Source: FEN-1073 sp963780865 (GTDB taxonomy: Bacteria > Chloroflexota > Anaerolineae > Anaerolineales > RBG-16-64-43). Taken from it: 64,000 nt of DNA. The stretch is from contig CAWADT010000016.1 of NCBI GenBank assembly GCA_963780865.1, forward strand, positions 124,001 through 188,000, read 5' to 3'. This document shows, in pieces, positions 25,468-34,037 of this stretch (position 1 is its first letter; each line of letters opens with the position of its first letter). The position numbers and the translations under genes are program-made. Below the pieces are notes generated by a model, which worked only from the letters and a program-made list of their open reading frames with translations, did no database searches and had not been told where the DNA came from.

Positions 25468-26091
25468 ATGACTAAAAAATCCGCGTCGCCAATTCCCGCC
25501 GCCTCCCCCATCGGCCGCGTGCTCACCAGCAGCGCGGCGGAGTTCCTCTTCGGGTGCGCCGGAGCGCAGGGCGGCCCGCTGCGGCTCGGGGCGCTGGTGC
25601 AGGCGGAAACCGGGCAGGCCCGCGCGATCGGCGTCGTGGCCGATATCCGCGTGATTGACGACGCCTTCGCCCGCCAGCTCGTGGCCGGCGACGCCAAGCC
25701 GGATTACATCCAGGAACAGCGCGACCGGCGGCTGACGCCGCTCGAAGTGCGGGCGCTGCACGCCGGATACATCCTGCCGGACGGGGCAATATTTCATCGC
25801 CTGCCGCCGCGCCCGCCTTCCGCGCTGGAAGCGGTTACTCCTTGCGATGCGGATTGCGTTCGCGCTTTCCTGCGAGCGCCCGGAGGCGGGTGGAATTTCT
25901 CGTTTCTATCGATTCTCATCTCCGCCGGCGCGTCCAACGAAGTGCTGGCCGAATGCGTCTGGCAGGCGGCCACGGCGCAGCCCGCCGATCCGCAGGGCAG
26001 GTTCCGCCAGGAAGCGGCGCGCGAGCTCACCCGCTTGCTCTCGATCGATTTGCAGCGGCTCTATAGCCTGCTGCCGCAGCTGGCGGGATGA
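25468..26091 (+). CDS. HAS-barrel domain protein of the nurA-herA cluster
   Basis: A 207-residue protein. Residues about 8-75 resemble the HAS barrel that forms the N-terminus of HerA ATPases: IGRVLTSSAAEFLFGC, LRLGALVQAETGQARAIGVVADIRVIDDAFARQLV. The rest is partly helical (NEVLAECVWQAATAQ..FRQEAARELTRLLSIDLQRLYSLLPQL) with no ATPase motif. ATG 25468 follows GGAGG. Standing between nurA and herA, it may be an accessory subunit of the HerA-NurA complex; this is inference from position and fold. Confidence 0.65.
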   Translation: MTKKSASPIPAASPIGRVLTSSAAEFLFGCAGAQGGPLRLGALVQAETGQARAIGVVADIRVIDDAFARQLVAGDAKPDYIQEQRDRRLTPLEVRALHAGYILPDGAIFHRLPPRPPSALEAVTPCDADCVRAFLRAPGGGWNFSFLSILISAGASNEVLAECVWQAATAQPADPQGRFRQEAARELTRLLSIDLQRLYSLLPQLAG

Positions 26092-26316
26092 CAAATGCAA
26101 TATGTCATTCCGAGGGGCGCAGCCCCGAGGAATTGGTAAGTTGAAGACATGGATCAAACTTCCGTCATGATTTTCTTTTTCCTAGTCACCGATTCCTCGG
26201 TCGGACTTACCGACCTCGGAATGACATACAGCGCCGGCTATGACGGCCTCGGGATGACACCTTCAGGATGTCATTCCGAGGAGCCCTAAAAGGGCGACGA
26301 GGAATTGGTAAGTCAC
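26089..26316 (+). repeat. Dispersed repeat family A, between HAS-barrel gene and herA
   Basis: Copies of TATGTCATTCCGAGG..GAGGAATTGGTAAG and CACCGATTCCTCGG..CTCGGAATGACAT fill the gap. They separate the herA start (with GGGAG site) from the upstream genes and supply no visible terminator. Confidence 0.65.
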
Positions 26317-26329
26317 TAAGGGAGTTGCC

Positions 26330-27964
26330 ATGCCCAATAACGAACTCGATAACGCCCTCCACCGCGCGCCGCTCTCGGCTCAGCGGCACCCGCTCGGCAT
26401 CGTCGTCGGCGGATCGCTCTCCGAGGGGCTGACGGTCAAACTCCATCCGCAAACGGTATTGGAGGACCTGGCGGTCGGCCGCTATGTGGTCCTGCGCGGG
26501 CAGACCGGCAAGACCTTCTTCGGCATGGTCACCGACGTGCGCCTCGAAAGCCTCAACCCGGCCCTCGCGGCCAACCCGCCCGCGGCGGAGGACGATTTCT
26601 CCAAGCAGGTCTTCCTCGGCACGATGGCCTACGGATCGATGCACGTCTCGCCGATGCTGGTTCTGGAGTCGGGCACCAAGGAGGTGCGGCCGATCAAGAC
26701 CATCCCGTCGCACTTCTCGCGGGTCGACGAAGCCACCGAGACGGAGGTGAACGTCGTCTTCGGCGAAGAGGACAAGCTCCACTTCAACGTCGGCTCGCCC
26801 CTGGAGATGGAAGACGCGCGGGTCAACCTGGATTTGGCGCGGCTGGTGGAGCGATCGTCGGGAGTGTTCGGCAAGAGCGGCACGGGCAAATCCTTCATCA
26901 CGCGCATCCTCCTAGCGGGCCTGATCCGCTCGCAGATCGCCTCGTGCCTGATCTTCGACATGCACAACGATTACGGCTGGGCGGTGCGCGACGAGGCCGG
27001 ACGCGAATTCAAAGGGCTGCGCCAGCTTTTCGATTCGCGCGTCAGTGTGATCACGCTCGATCCGGAAACCTCGCGTCACCGGGGGAGCAAGGTGGACGGC
27101 ACGCTGCAGATCGGGATGAACGAGATAGAACCCGAGGACGTTGAATCCATCGCAGAATTGCTGTCCCTCAACGAAATCCAAATCGGTTCGCTGTATACGC
27201 TGTACCGCAAGCTTGGCAAGAATTGGATCGTGCGATTATTAAAGGAAGAGCCCGATTCGGCCCTTCAGGACATGATCGACAAGGAGCAAATTCAACCCTT
27301 TGTTTTAAGCGCAATTTTGCGAAGATTCGAATTGTTCCGCCGGCTTTCCTTCATCCAGGAACAACCGCCGGCAAAAGATCCCGTCGAAGAAATCTTTGCC
27401 ACCCTGGATCAAGGGATCAGCGTGGTGCTGGAATTCGGACGGCATGGCAATAGGCTGGAAGCCTACATGTTGGTGGCCAACTACCTCACCCGGCGAATCC
27501 ACGATCGCTACGTCGAACGCAAGAACCGCGCCGCCGGCGGCACCGCAGCCGAGCCCAAACCGCTCGTGATCGTGATCGAGGAGGCGCACAAATTTCTCGA
27601 CCCGGCCCTCGCCCGCTTCACCATCTTCGGCGCGATCGCGCGCGAGATGCGGAAATACAACGTCACGCTCCTGGTGGTGGATCAGCGCCCGTCGGCGATC
27701 GACGAGGAAGTGATGAGCCAGATCGGGACGCGCGTCACCTGCCTGCTGGACAACGAAGCCGACGTGAAGGCGGTGCTGAGCGGCGTCTCGGGCGCGGGCG
27801 GGCTGCGCGAGGTGCTCGCGCGGCTCGACACGCGCCAGCAGGCGCTGATCCTGGGCCACGCGGTTCCGATGCCGGTGGTGGTGCGCACGCGCGATTACGA
27901 CGCCGCGCTGTACGAGGAACTGGCCGGCTCGCAGAAAAAACCGAAGGGGTTGTATCCGGAGTAA
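26330..27964 (+). CDS. herA: HerA-type DNA translocase ATPase
   Basis: A 544-residue FtsK/HerA-family motor. Residues 20-130 form the HAS barrel. Walker A is GKSGTGKS at 181-188 with Lys187; Walker B is LVIVIEEAH at about 412-420 with Glu417/418 as the catalytic pair. RRF..LSFIQEQ and DQRPSAIDEEVMSQIGTR (sensor and arginine-finger region, about 450-467) are also typical. HerA forms hexamers that feed DNA to NurA. The ribosome binding site is GGGAG ahead of ATG. The protein is intact. Confidence 0.9.
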   Translation: MPNNELDNALHRAPLSAQRHPLGIVVGGSLSEGLTVKLHPQTVLEDLAVGRYVVLRGQTGKTFFGMVTDVRLESLNPALAANPPAAEDDFSKQVFLGTMAYGSMHVSPMLVLESGTKEVRPIKTIPSHFSRVDEATETEVNVVFGEEDKLHFNVGSPLEMEDARVNLDLARLVERSSGVFGKSGTGKSFITRILLAGLIRSQIASCLIFDMHNDYGWAVRDEAGREFKGLRQLFDSRVSVITLDPETSRHRGSKVDGTLQIGMNEIEPEDVESIAELLSLNEIQIGSLYTLYRKLGKNWIVRLLKEEPDSALQDMIDKEQIQPFVLSAILRRFELFRRLSFIQEQPPAKDPVEEIFATLDQGISVVLEFGRHGNRLEAYMLVANYLTRRIHDRYVERKNRAAGGTAAEPKPLVIVIEEAHKFLDPALARFTIFGAIAREMRKYNVTLLVVDQRPSAIDEEVMSQIGTRVTCLLDNEADVKAVLSGVSGAGGLREVLARLDTRQQALILGHAVPMPVVVRTRDYDAALYEELAGSQKKPKGLYPE

Positions 27965-27971
27965 ATCAGAA

Positions 27972-28010
27972 TCTCACCGCAAAGCCGCAAAGAACGCAAA
28001 GAAAAAATTG
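27972..28010 (+). repeat. Dispersed repeat family C (CGCAAAG type)
   Basis: CTCACCGCAAAGCCGCAAAG then AACGCAAAGAAAAAATTG. Related copies at 28799-28915 and 36676-36740. Confidence 0.55.
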
Positions 28011-28118
28011 TAATTTTTTTCTTTCGTTCATCGACACTCAGGAACCGAAGCGTGCTATGCCACTTGGGAGTGCGGCACGCATCGGATAGAAAGACAGATA
28101 TTACGGATATTTACCTTC

Positions 28119-28817
28119 ATGGAATCCAACCGCCGCAAATGGAATCAACAACAAGCCGTCCTTCAGCGGTTGCTGATGAAGGAGAATAATTTCCGCAAGG
28201 CGCTGCCGGTCGCGCTGGCGCAGCACGCCGCGGTGCATTCGGCCAAACTTGGCGCGGGCGCGCGCTGGTCGTTCCAGGACGAGGTCGTCGGCGCGCTGAC
28301 CGAGCCGCAGATGCGCGTCATCCCTCGCGGCGGACAATCCGTGATTTGGAAACTATGGCACGCCACAAGGGTGGAAGACGTCACGATGAATTTGCTGCTG
28401 GCCGGCTCGCCGCAGGTTCTCCACAAAGGCCATTGGCGTCCAAAACTTGGCATCCGGTTGGTCGACGTCGGTAACGACTTGCCGGAAGCGGACCTTGAAA
28501 GGTTGAGCGAATCGATCGACCTCAAAGCGCTGCTGGCCTACCGGTTGGCGGTGGGGCGGCGCACCCGGAGCATCCTGGGCCGTTTGAAACCCGACGATCT
28601 TTGGGAGAAACCTGCGCCGGAGCGGATCGACCGGATGATCGCGGAGCACGCGGTGCGCGAAAAAGCGCGCTGGCTATTAAAATATTGGGGCGAGAATCCG
28701 AAGGCAAATCTTCTGCTCATGCCTGCGACGCGCCATCCGTTCGTTCATCTCAACGAAATCAGCCGGATGATTCCCTCATTGCGTTTGAAAACCCAGATCT
28801 CAACGCAAAGGCGCTAA
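28119..28817 (+). CDS. DinB-like metalloprotein-fold protein
   Basis: A 232-residue soluble helical protein. It has the spaced histidines of the DinB/YfiT-like metal-binding fold: LWHATRVED (about residue 87-95), a distal ATRHPFVHLNE (about 208-218), with a four-helix pattern between. DinB-superfamily members include thiol-dependent transferases. The ATG has no strong ribosome binding site. Its last residues (KTQISTQRR) are encoded by the first part of a family C repeat, so the original C-terminus may have been replaced or extended. Confidence in fold moderate, in function low. Confidence 0.68.
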   Translation: MESNRRKWNQQQAVLQRLLMKENNFRKALPVALAQHAAVHSAKLGAGARWSFQDEVVGALTEPQMRVIPRGGQSVIWKLWHATRVEDVTMNLLLAGSPQVLHKGHWRPKLGIRLVDVGNDLPEADLERLSESIDLKALLAYRLAVGRRTRSILGRLKPDDLWEKPAPERIDRMIAEHAVREKARWLLKYWGENPKANLLLMPATRHPFVHLNEISRMIPSLRLKTQISTQRR

Positions 28818-28915
28818 GACCGCAAAGGAAAGGCAAAGGGTTTTGGGTTTTTCCTTTGTGTTCTTTGCGGCCCCCGGCCCGACCTCCGAGGGCGGGCTTT
28901 GCGGTGAGGTTTTTG
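28799..28915 (+). repeat. Dispersed repeat family C, inverted pair
   Basis: CTCAACGCAAAGGCGCTAAG at the left and CTTTGCGGTGAGG at the right, with CTTTGCGGCC between, form an inverted arrangement. The left arm supplies the end of the DinB-like gene; the right arm borders the next promoter. Confidence 0.5.
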
Positions 28916-28942
28916 TTCGCGGTCTGCGTTAAGCGATATGAT
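28913..28942 (+). promoter_or_regulatory. Putative promoter of the MFS transporter gene
   Basis: TTGTTC (28913-28918), 18-base spacer, TATGAT (28937-28942), about 32 bases before ATG 28975. It makes a start at the earlier in-frame TTG at 28942 unlikely. Confidence 0.45.
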
Positions 28943-28974
28943 TGCATGCGGTTATCATTGCTCCACTCGCGACG

Positions 28975-30168
28975 ATGGAGAATCTGGAGGACCCCATCAA
29001 TAAATTCCGCCTATTTGCTTTTAACTTCCTGCAGTATTCTGGATTCGCACTCATTTTTCCGTTCCTCGTGCTCTATTTCCAGAGCCTGGGGTTCAGCGGC
29101 ACGGAAATCGGCCTGGTGGCCGGGATCGCGCCCCTGATCACCTTCTGCGGTGCGCCCTTCTGGACGGCTCTCGCGGATGCCACCCGCCGCCATCGGCTGA
29201 TCCTCACCCTGTCCATGATCGTCGGGATCGTGGGCTACATCATCTACCCCTTCCTGCGCGTCTTCTCCGTCGTTTTCCTGGTTTCGATTACCTTGAATTT
29301 TTTCACGGCGCCGGTGTCTTCCTTCGCCGACAACGCCACCATGTTCATGCTCGCGGAGAAGAAGGAGTTTTACGGCCGCATCCGCCTGGGCGGAACCATC
29401 GGTTTTGCGATCGCCGCGCCGCTGGCGGGCGTTCTCGTCGGCCGCTACGGCTTCCGGGCGGGATTCTGGAGCGCCGCGGCGGTGTACTTCGTTGCGCTGC
29501 TTCTGAGCCAGGGTTTCCTCCACGCTCCGTCGAAGGATTCGCCTCCGGCCTTGCGCGGAATGCGCTCGTTGCTTGCGAATCCCCGCTGGATCCTTTTCCT
29601 TTTTGCGGCGCTGGCGGGCGGACTAGCAATGGCCGGTTCGAACAACTACTTCTTCCCTTACATGAAGGAATTGGGGGCGCCGACTTCGCTGATGGGGCTC
29701 GCGCTTTCGATCGGCACCATCACCGAGATCCCGGTCCTGTTTTTCGGACATCGCCTCCTGCGCCGGCTGCAGCCGTACGGTCTCTTCATGATCGCGATGG
29801 GCATCACGAGCCTGCGGCTGCTGCTCTTTGCCGCGAGCTCCACACCCGCCATGGCGGTGGCCTTCCAACTGCTCAACGGCTTCACGTTTCCGATGATGTG
29901 GCTCGCGGGTGTGGCCTACGCCAATCGGAACGCCCCGACGGGAATGACCGCCACCGCGCAAGGGCTCTTCGGCGCGATGGTGTTCGGTATCGGCTCGGCC
30001 GCGGGCGGATTCCTCGGCGGGCCGCTGCTGCAGGCCTTGGGCGGCCGCGGGATGTACCTGGTGTTTGGACTGATCGTTTTTGCCGTGACCGCGATCGTCG
30101 CGCTGCTGGAAATCCGCCTTCCGAAGGAAAATCCGAACCCGACGGTCGCCGCAGAACCCGCAATTTAA
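28975..30168 (+). CDS. MFS transporter (LacY/nucleoside-symporter-like, MFS_1_like)
   Basis: A 397-residue 12-helix major facilitator. The first helices FLQYSGFALIFPFLVLYFQSLGFSGTEIGLVAGIAPLI and the loop GAPFWTALADATRRHR (MFS signature after helix 2) are clear, with a second-half counterpart near YFFPYMKELGAPTSLMGLALSIGTITEIPVLFFG. This subgroup often transports sugars, nucleosides or phenylpropionate-like solutes, but the substrate cannot be told. ATG 28975 lies downstream of a plausible promoter. It is intact and apparently monocistronic. Confidence 0.85.
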   Translation: MENLEDPINKFRLFAFNFLQYSGFALIFPFLVLYFQSLGFSGTEIGLVAGIAPLITFCGAPFWTALADATRRHRLILTLSMIVGIVGYIIYPFLRVFSVVFLVSITLNFFTAPVSSFADNATMFMLAEKKEFYGRIRLGGTIGFAIAAPLAGVLVGRYGFRAGFWSAAAVYFVALLLSQGFLHAPSKDSPPALRGMRSLLANPRWILFLFAALAGGLAMAGSNNYFFPYMKELGAPTSLMGLALSIGTITEIPVLFFGHRLLRRLQPYGLFMIAMGITSLRLLLFAASSTPAMAVAFQLLNGFTFPMMWLAGVAYANRNAPTGMTATAQGLFGAMVFGIGSAAGGFLGGPLLQALGGRGMYLVFGLIVFAVTAIVALLEIRLPKENPNPTVAAEPAI

Positions 30169-30489
30169 TCCGGCAAAGATTGGACGGGGACGGCTCCGCT
30201 GCTCGCGGGGACAACCCGGAAGGGCAACCTCCGCGGAGAGGCATCGTCACGCGTCACTTCACAGCCTATTGGTAATCGGACTGTTTTATCAATTTCGCCG
30301 CGGCCCGGAATTTTGAGAATCTGCCGATGAGCCGCCGGGATACCCTGAATTTTCCCAAACCTAGCTTCTGATTCCCGCAAACTCCGGTCCCCTTCCGCCA
30401 AAGCATTTTTGTGACTCCCTTGCATACATTATTTTTACCTTTGCAGACAATAATTCAAGTATCGATCGGCGCTGTACCGGAGGTGACGT
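30169..30489 (+). other. Intergenic stretch, nothing recognised
   Basis: About 320 bases between the MFS gene and the zinc-ribbon gene. I see no coding sequence, terminator hairpin with T-run, or family repeat, only a ribosome binding site (GGAGG) at the end. Confidence 0.4.
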
Positions 30490-31851
30490 ATGTCTGAGAC
30501 TGCGCAAACCCTGACCTGCCCAAACTGCGGCGCCGCGCTGGAACCGCCCGCCGGCGCTTCGACGATGAAATGCGGCTATTGCGGAACGTCCGTCGTCATC
30601 CCGGCGGATCTTCGCGCTTCGACCCGGGATACGGCCGGGGCTATGCCGATGGATTTTGGCCAGTTAATGGCCAAAGCCATCCGGATGGGGGCGGTCGTAC
30701 GCTTGGCCCGAACCGGACGGCGGGACGAAGCGATCAAACTCTACCAGGAGAACAGTGGCGTGAGCGCCGAACAGGCCAGCCAAGTGATCGACGGGATTCT
30801 ATCCGGAAAAACTCCGATGTTCGACCAGGAAACGCGCGCCGCGGCGATGGGCGAGATCGCGCAGATCGCGGAAGCCGCGCGCGAGGCGCGGATAGCCTCC
30901 GGCCCCGTCCCCAAACCGCGGGGGTCCGGCCTCCGCGGCCTTCTCGTCTTCCTGGTGATCGCCGCCGCGCTCGTCTTGATCACCTTGAATTCTTCCGGCC
31001 CCCTGCCGGGGTTCCTGAATGGTCTCATCGCCAAATTCAACCCCGCCGCGCTGGTCCATCCGCTTCTGACATTCGGCGCCCCGGGAACCAGCGCCGGGAC
31101 GCTCCAGGACCCGCGGGCGATCGCCGTGGACGGGAACGGGAATATTTATGTGGCGGATTACGGCGACGGGCGCATTCAGGTATTCGACCCCGGTGGCAAA
31201 TTTGTCCTGGGGATTTCCGCCGGAGCCAACACGAATATATCCGGGCTGGCCGTCAGCCGGGATGGGAAACTCTACGCAACCTATTCCGGCGAGATCTGGA
31301 TTTACGACGCGAAAACGGGGCAGTCGCTTGGGAAACTGAGCTATAAACCGGCGCACGCCTTCGGCAGCCTGGCCGTTGGTCCGGATGGAAGCTTGTACGC
31401 CGTTTCCAGCGGCGAGGACATCCTTCGCTTCCGCTCCGACGGCGTCCTGCTGCTCGCGATTCCGGCGGCTATCCGTTCCATATCGGGCGTGAACGAATCA
31501 AATGCGCGCCTCGCCGTGGACGGCCAGGGAAACATCTACGCCCTGGGAACCTCCAACGCCGCGGTCTTTGAATTCTCCCCCGCCGGGAAATACATCCGCA
31601 CCTTCGGCGGGAAGAACGCGGGGTATGCGCCTTTGAACAATCCGATTGCGATCGCCGTCGACGGGTACGGGCGGGTATTCGTCAGCACGTTCTCGAATAT
31701 TCAGGTGTTCGGGCCGAACGGGATCGACCATACAACCTTCAACGTCCCGGACAATACCGTCACCTTTGGAATGGCCTTCAACAATCAGGGCAACCTGTAT
31801 GCGGCGACAAACCAGCCGGAAGTGGTCGTGCTGCAGGTTTCCAAACCCTGA
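30490..31851 (+). CDS. Zinc-ribbon / membrane helix / NHL beta-propeller protein
   Basis: A 453-residue protein of unusual layout. Residues 8-35 are a zinc ribbon with Cys10, Cys13, Cys28 and Cys31 (CPNC..CGYC). A region with a short helical module follows (about 60-105: RTGRRDEAIKLYQENSGVSAEQA, like ribosomal-L7/L12-type or SHOCT-like segments), then a membrane helix (about 151-168, LRGLLVFLVIAAALVLIT). Residues about 190-453 are an NHL/SMP-30-type beta-propeller with repeats such as PRAIAVDGNGNIYVADYGDGRIQVF. The zinc ribbon is predicted to be cytoplasmic and the propeller outside. A relative with the same plan is at 48160. Start ATG follows GGAGG. Confidence 0.8.
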   Translation: MSETAQTLTCPNCGAALEPPAGASTMKCGYCGTSVVIPADLRASTRDTAGAMPMDFGQLMAKAIRMGAVVRLARTGRRDEAIKLYQENSGVSAEQASQVIDGILSGKTPMFDQETRAAAMGEIAQIAEAAREARIASGPVPKPRGSGLRGLLVFLVIAAALVLITLNSSGPLPGFLNGLIAKFNPAALVHPLLTFGAPGTSAGTLQDPRAIAVDGNGNIYVADYGDGRIQVFDPGGKFVLGISAGANTNISGLAVSRDGKLYATYSGEIWIYDAKTGQSLGKLSYKPAHAFGSLAVGPDGSLYAVSSGEDILRFRSDGVLLLAIPAAIRSISGVNESNARLAVDGQGNIYALGTSNAAVFEFSPAGKYIRTFGGKNAGYAPLNNPIAIAVDGYGRVFVSTFSNIQVFGPNGIDHTTFNVPDNTVTFGMAFNNQGNLYAATNQPEVVVLQVSKP

Positions 31852-31904
31852 CCGAATTTTAAAATACGGGTAACTCCTCGGGGATACAAATGTGATTGGA
31901 AAAA

Positions 31905-31950
31905 ATGTACACGGATTTCACGGAAAGGGGCGGATTGCACGGAGGGATTA
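31905..31950 (+). repeat. Dispersed repeat family D (CACGGATT type)
   Basis: ACACGGATTTCACGGAAAGG and GGATTGCACGGAGGGATT match the CACGGATTxCACGGAxx pattern; the complementary arm is at 32135-32175 (AAATCCATGGATTCCGTGTAATCC). The pair encloses the MITE at 31971-32126, so the MITE appears to have inserted into a family D element. Confidence 0.55.
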
Positions 31951-31970
31951 GGATATCTCAGGGTTTTTTA

Positions 31971-32126
31971 AACAGGATGTTGAAAAACTCAATTCATGCT
32001 GGTGTCATCTTCTCTGTAGTAAGCCATCCCCCCTCGCTCCCCCCATTTTCTATTGGAAAATGGGGGGAGCGAGGGGGGGCGGGAGTGCATTGCGAAAACA
32101 AAATCAACGTTTTTCAACAGCCTGTT
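31971..32126 (+). mobile_element. MITE with 18-bp terminal inverted repeats
   Basis: Ends AACAGGATGTTGAAAAAC (31971-31988) and GTTTTTCAACAGCCTGTT (32109-32126), one mismatch. No coding sequence inside. The centre is a near-perfect long palindrome CCCCCTCGCTCCCCCCATTTT / AAAATGGGGGGAGCGAGGGG (about 32030-32080). The ends are not those of the IS110-family gene next to it, so another transposase must mobilise it. Confidence 0.75.
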
Positions 32127-32269
32127 AAGGATGTGTTCTGCGAAATCCATGGATTCCGTGTAATCCGCGTACTAGTTCTTCCTGGATGAGATACTATGCA
32201 GGGGGCGTAGTTGAACTTGCGGGCCGTTGCGTGCAAACTTCCTGGTATCCCCAACAAGAGGAGGAAGCG

Positions 32270-33425
32270 ATGCGCACTGCAACAACCCGCAAACCAGAGT
32301 ATAGCGCAAAACCAACGTTGACGTTGTATCTCGCATTTGAACTGGGCTGGAACACTTGGACCTTGGGATTTAGCGTAGGATTTGGTCAGCCGCCACGGAT
32401 ACGACGGATCGAAGCCCGGGATCTGGGCGCCTTGGAAGAGGAGATCCTTCTGGCGAAGAAACGGTTTGGATTGCCACTGGACGTCCCGATCCGCAGTTGT
32501 TACGAGGCCGGCCGTGACGGTTTCTGGCTGCATCGATATTTGCTGAGCCGGGGAATTGACAACCAAATAGTCGATTTATCCAGTATTGAAGTAAACCGTC
32601 GGGCGAGAAGGGCGAAGACCGACCGGATGGATGCCAACAAGCTGCTCACGATGCTGATCCGATATCACGAGGGAGAAACCAAGGTCTGGCATATCCTGCA
32701 CGTCCCAAGCGCCTCCGAGGAGGATGACCGGCAACTGCACCGGGAATTGGCGGCCCTAAAGAAAGACCACACGGAATACACCAACCGGATCAAAGGATTG
32801 CTGGCCAGCCAGGGGGTGAAAATGAGTGTGCGAACGAAATTTTCCGACCGGCTTGGAGACGTTCGGATTTGGGATGGAAATCCCTTGCCGGTGAAACTAC
32901 AAGAGCGGTTATTGCGGGAAAATCAACGGACCAAGGCACTGGAACAACAGATTGAAGAGTTGGACACGGAAAGGGAGAAAGCCATTCGTGAAGGGAAAGG
33001 GGAAGCTCTGGACCAGGTCCGCCAGCTGATGTCCCTGAGGGGGATCGGGCCAAACAGCGCCTGGTTGTTCGTGATGGAATTATTCGGTTGGAGGAAATTT
33101 CAAAACCGCCGGGAACTCGGAGCAATAGCGGGGCTGACCCCCATGCCATACCAAAGTGGAGGATCCTTCCAGGAACAGGGGATTGGGAAGTCCGGAAATC
33201 CTGAGATTCGCTCCATGGCGATCGAAATCGCCTGGGATTGGTTGCGCTACCAGCCCAAGAGCCAGCTAAGCCACTGGTATGCGGATCGATTTCGGGAGGG
33301 GCAGTGCGCGTCTGAGGCGGATCGGGATTGTGGCGTTGGCGCGCAAATTGTTGATCGCGCTTTGGCGCTATCTGGAAACGGGGGTGATGCCCACAGGGGC
33401 GATCCTAAAACAAAAGCCCATTTAA
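32270..33425 (+). pseudogene. IS110-family transposase, frameshifted near the C-terminus
   Basis: An about 384-residue transposase of the IS110/IS1111 group (DEDD nuclease plus Transposase_20 domain). ATG 32270 follows GAGGAGG. The N-terminal domain has SCYEAGRDGFWLHR, VEVNRR-type IEVNRRARRAKTDRMDANKL and RIKGLLASQG; the C-terminal domain has LMSLRGIGPNSAW and ELGAIAGLTPMPYQSGG. One extra base near 33296-33302 (GGGGCAG) shifts the frame. Removing it restores ARLRRIGIVALARKLLIALWRYL to the TAA at 33423. Without the correction the frame runs to 33571. It may be inactive, or the base may be an error. Confidence 0.75.
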
Positions 33426-33961
33426 AGTGTGTCCACTCTCGCCCCGGCATTCATTATCCGGAGAAGGTTACTTCAGGCAGCCCGCGTAACTGCTGGGTTT
33501 CCGAACAGGGACCGACGACTGAGATGGGGTTTGCCTGGAATTGGCTTCACCCATCGCCTTGCGGCGCATGAAGTATACGGTGTCTGGCCGAGACCGGTCA
33601 GCACGGATAGAAGTTGGTTCTTGGCGAAGAATCGCCTTGACTTGAAAGGAAGCTAGTAGCTATTCCGGTGACGAGAACGGAGTGTCTGGACGCCCGGAAA
33701 GGACCCGAGGAAGGCAAGTCCATCTGCTTAAACCACGGCAGATTGGGAGGAATATTTTCTTTTTCTTCCTTAAGGGCTTGACACCAACGCCCTCATAGAA
33801 GCAGTTACAAATATGATAGAAATAAATTAGTCGACGTGATTCCTGAAATTGCCGCCATTCAGACACTTTAAATCTTAACGACCCCCAGGGTCTTCAATAT
33901 TATTCAATTCAATGGGCAGAACCCTTTCAGTGGAAGAATCGTATATTTTCTAGACACCAAT
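33426..33961 (+). other. Downstream flank of the IS110 element and non-coding gap
   Basis: The 3' part (33426-33660) likely belongs to the IS110 element, judging by its position after the transposase, but I cannot mark its end, since IS110 elements lack clear terminal repeats. From 33660 on I see AT-rich sequence without a gene. Confidence 0.35.
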
Positions 33962-33989
33962 TTGTGGATTCGTCCGCGCAGATTATAAT
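33962..33989 (+). promoter_or_regulatory. Promoter of the ABC-2 type exporter genes
   Basis: TTGTGG (33962-33967), 16-base spacer, TATAAT (33984-33989), leaving a leader of about 40 bases to ATG 34038. Confidence 0.6.
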
Positions 33990-34037
33990 CATCGCAAATT
34001 CAGGATCCCGCGGAATATCCCACCCAAAGAGGCTGCC

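Noticed and set aside
32186..32269. Longer N-terminus for the IS110 transposase from 32186
   Set aside because: The GAGGAGG site directly before ATG 32270 and the family start favour the shorter form.
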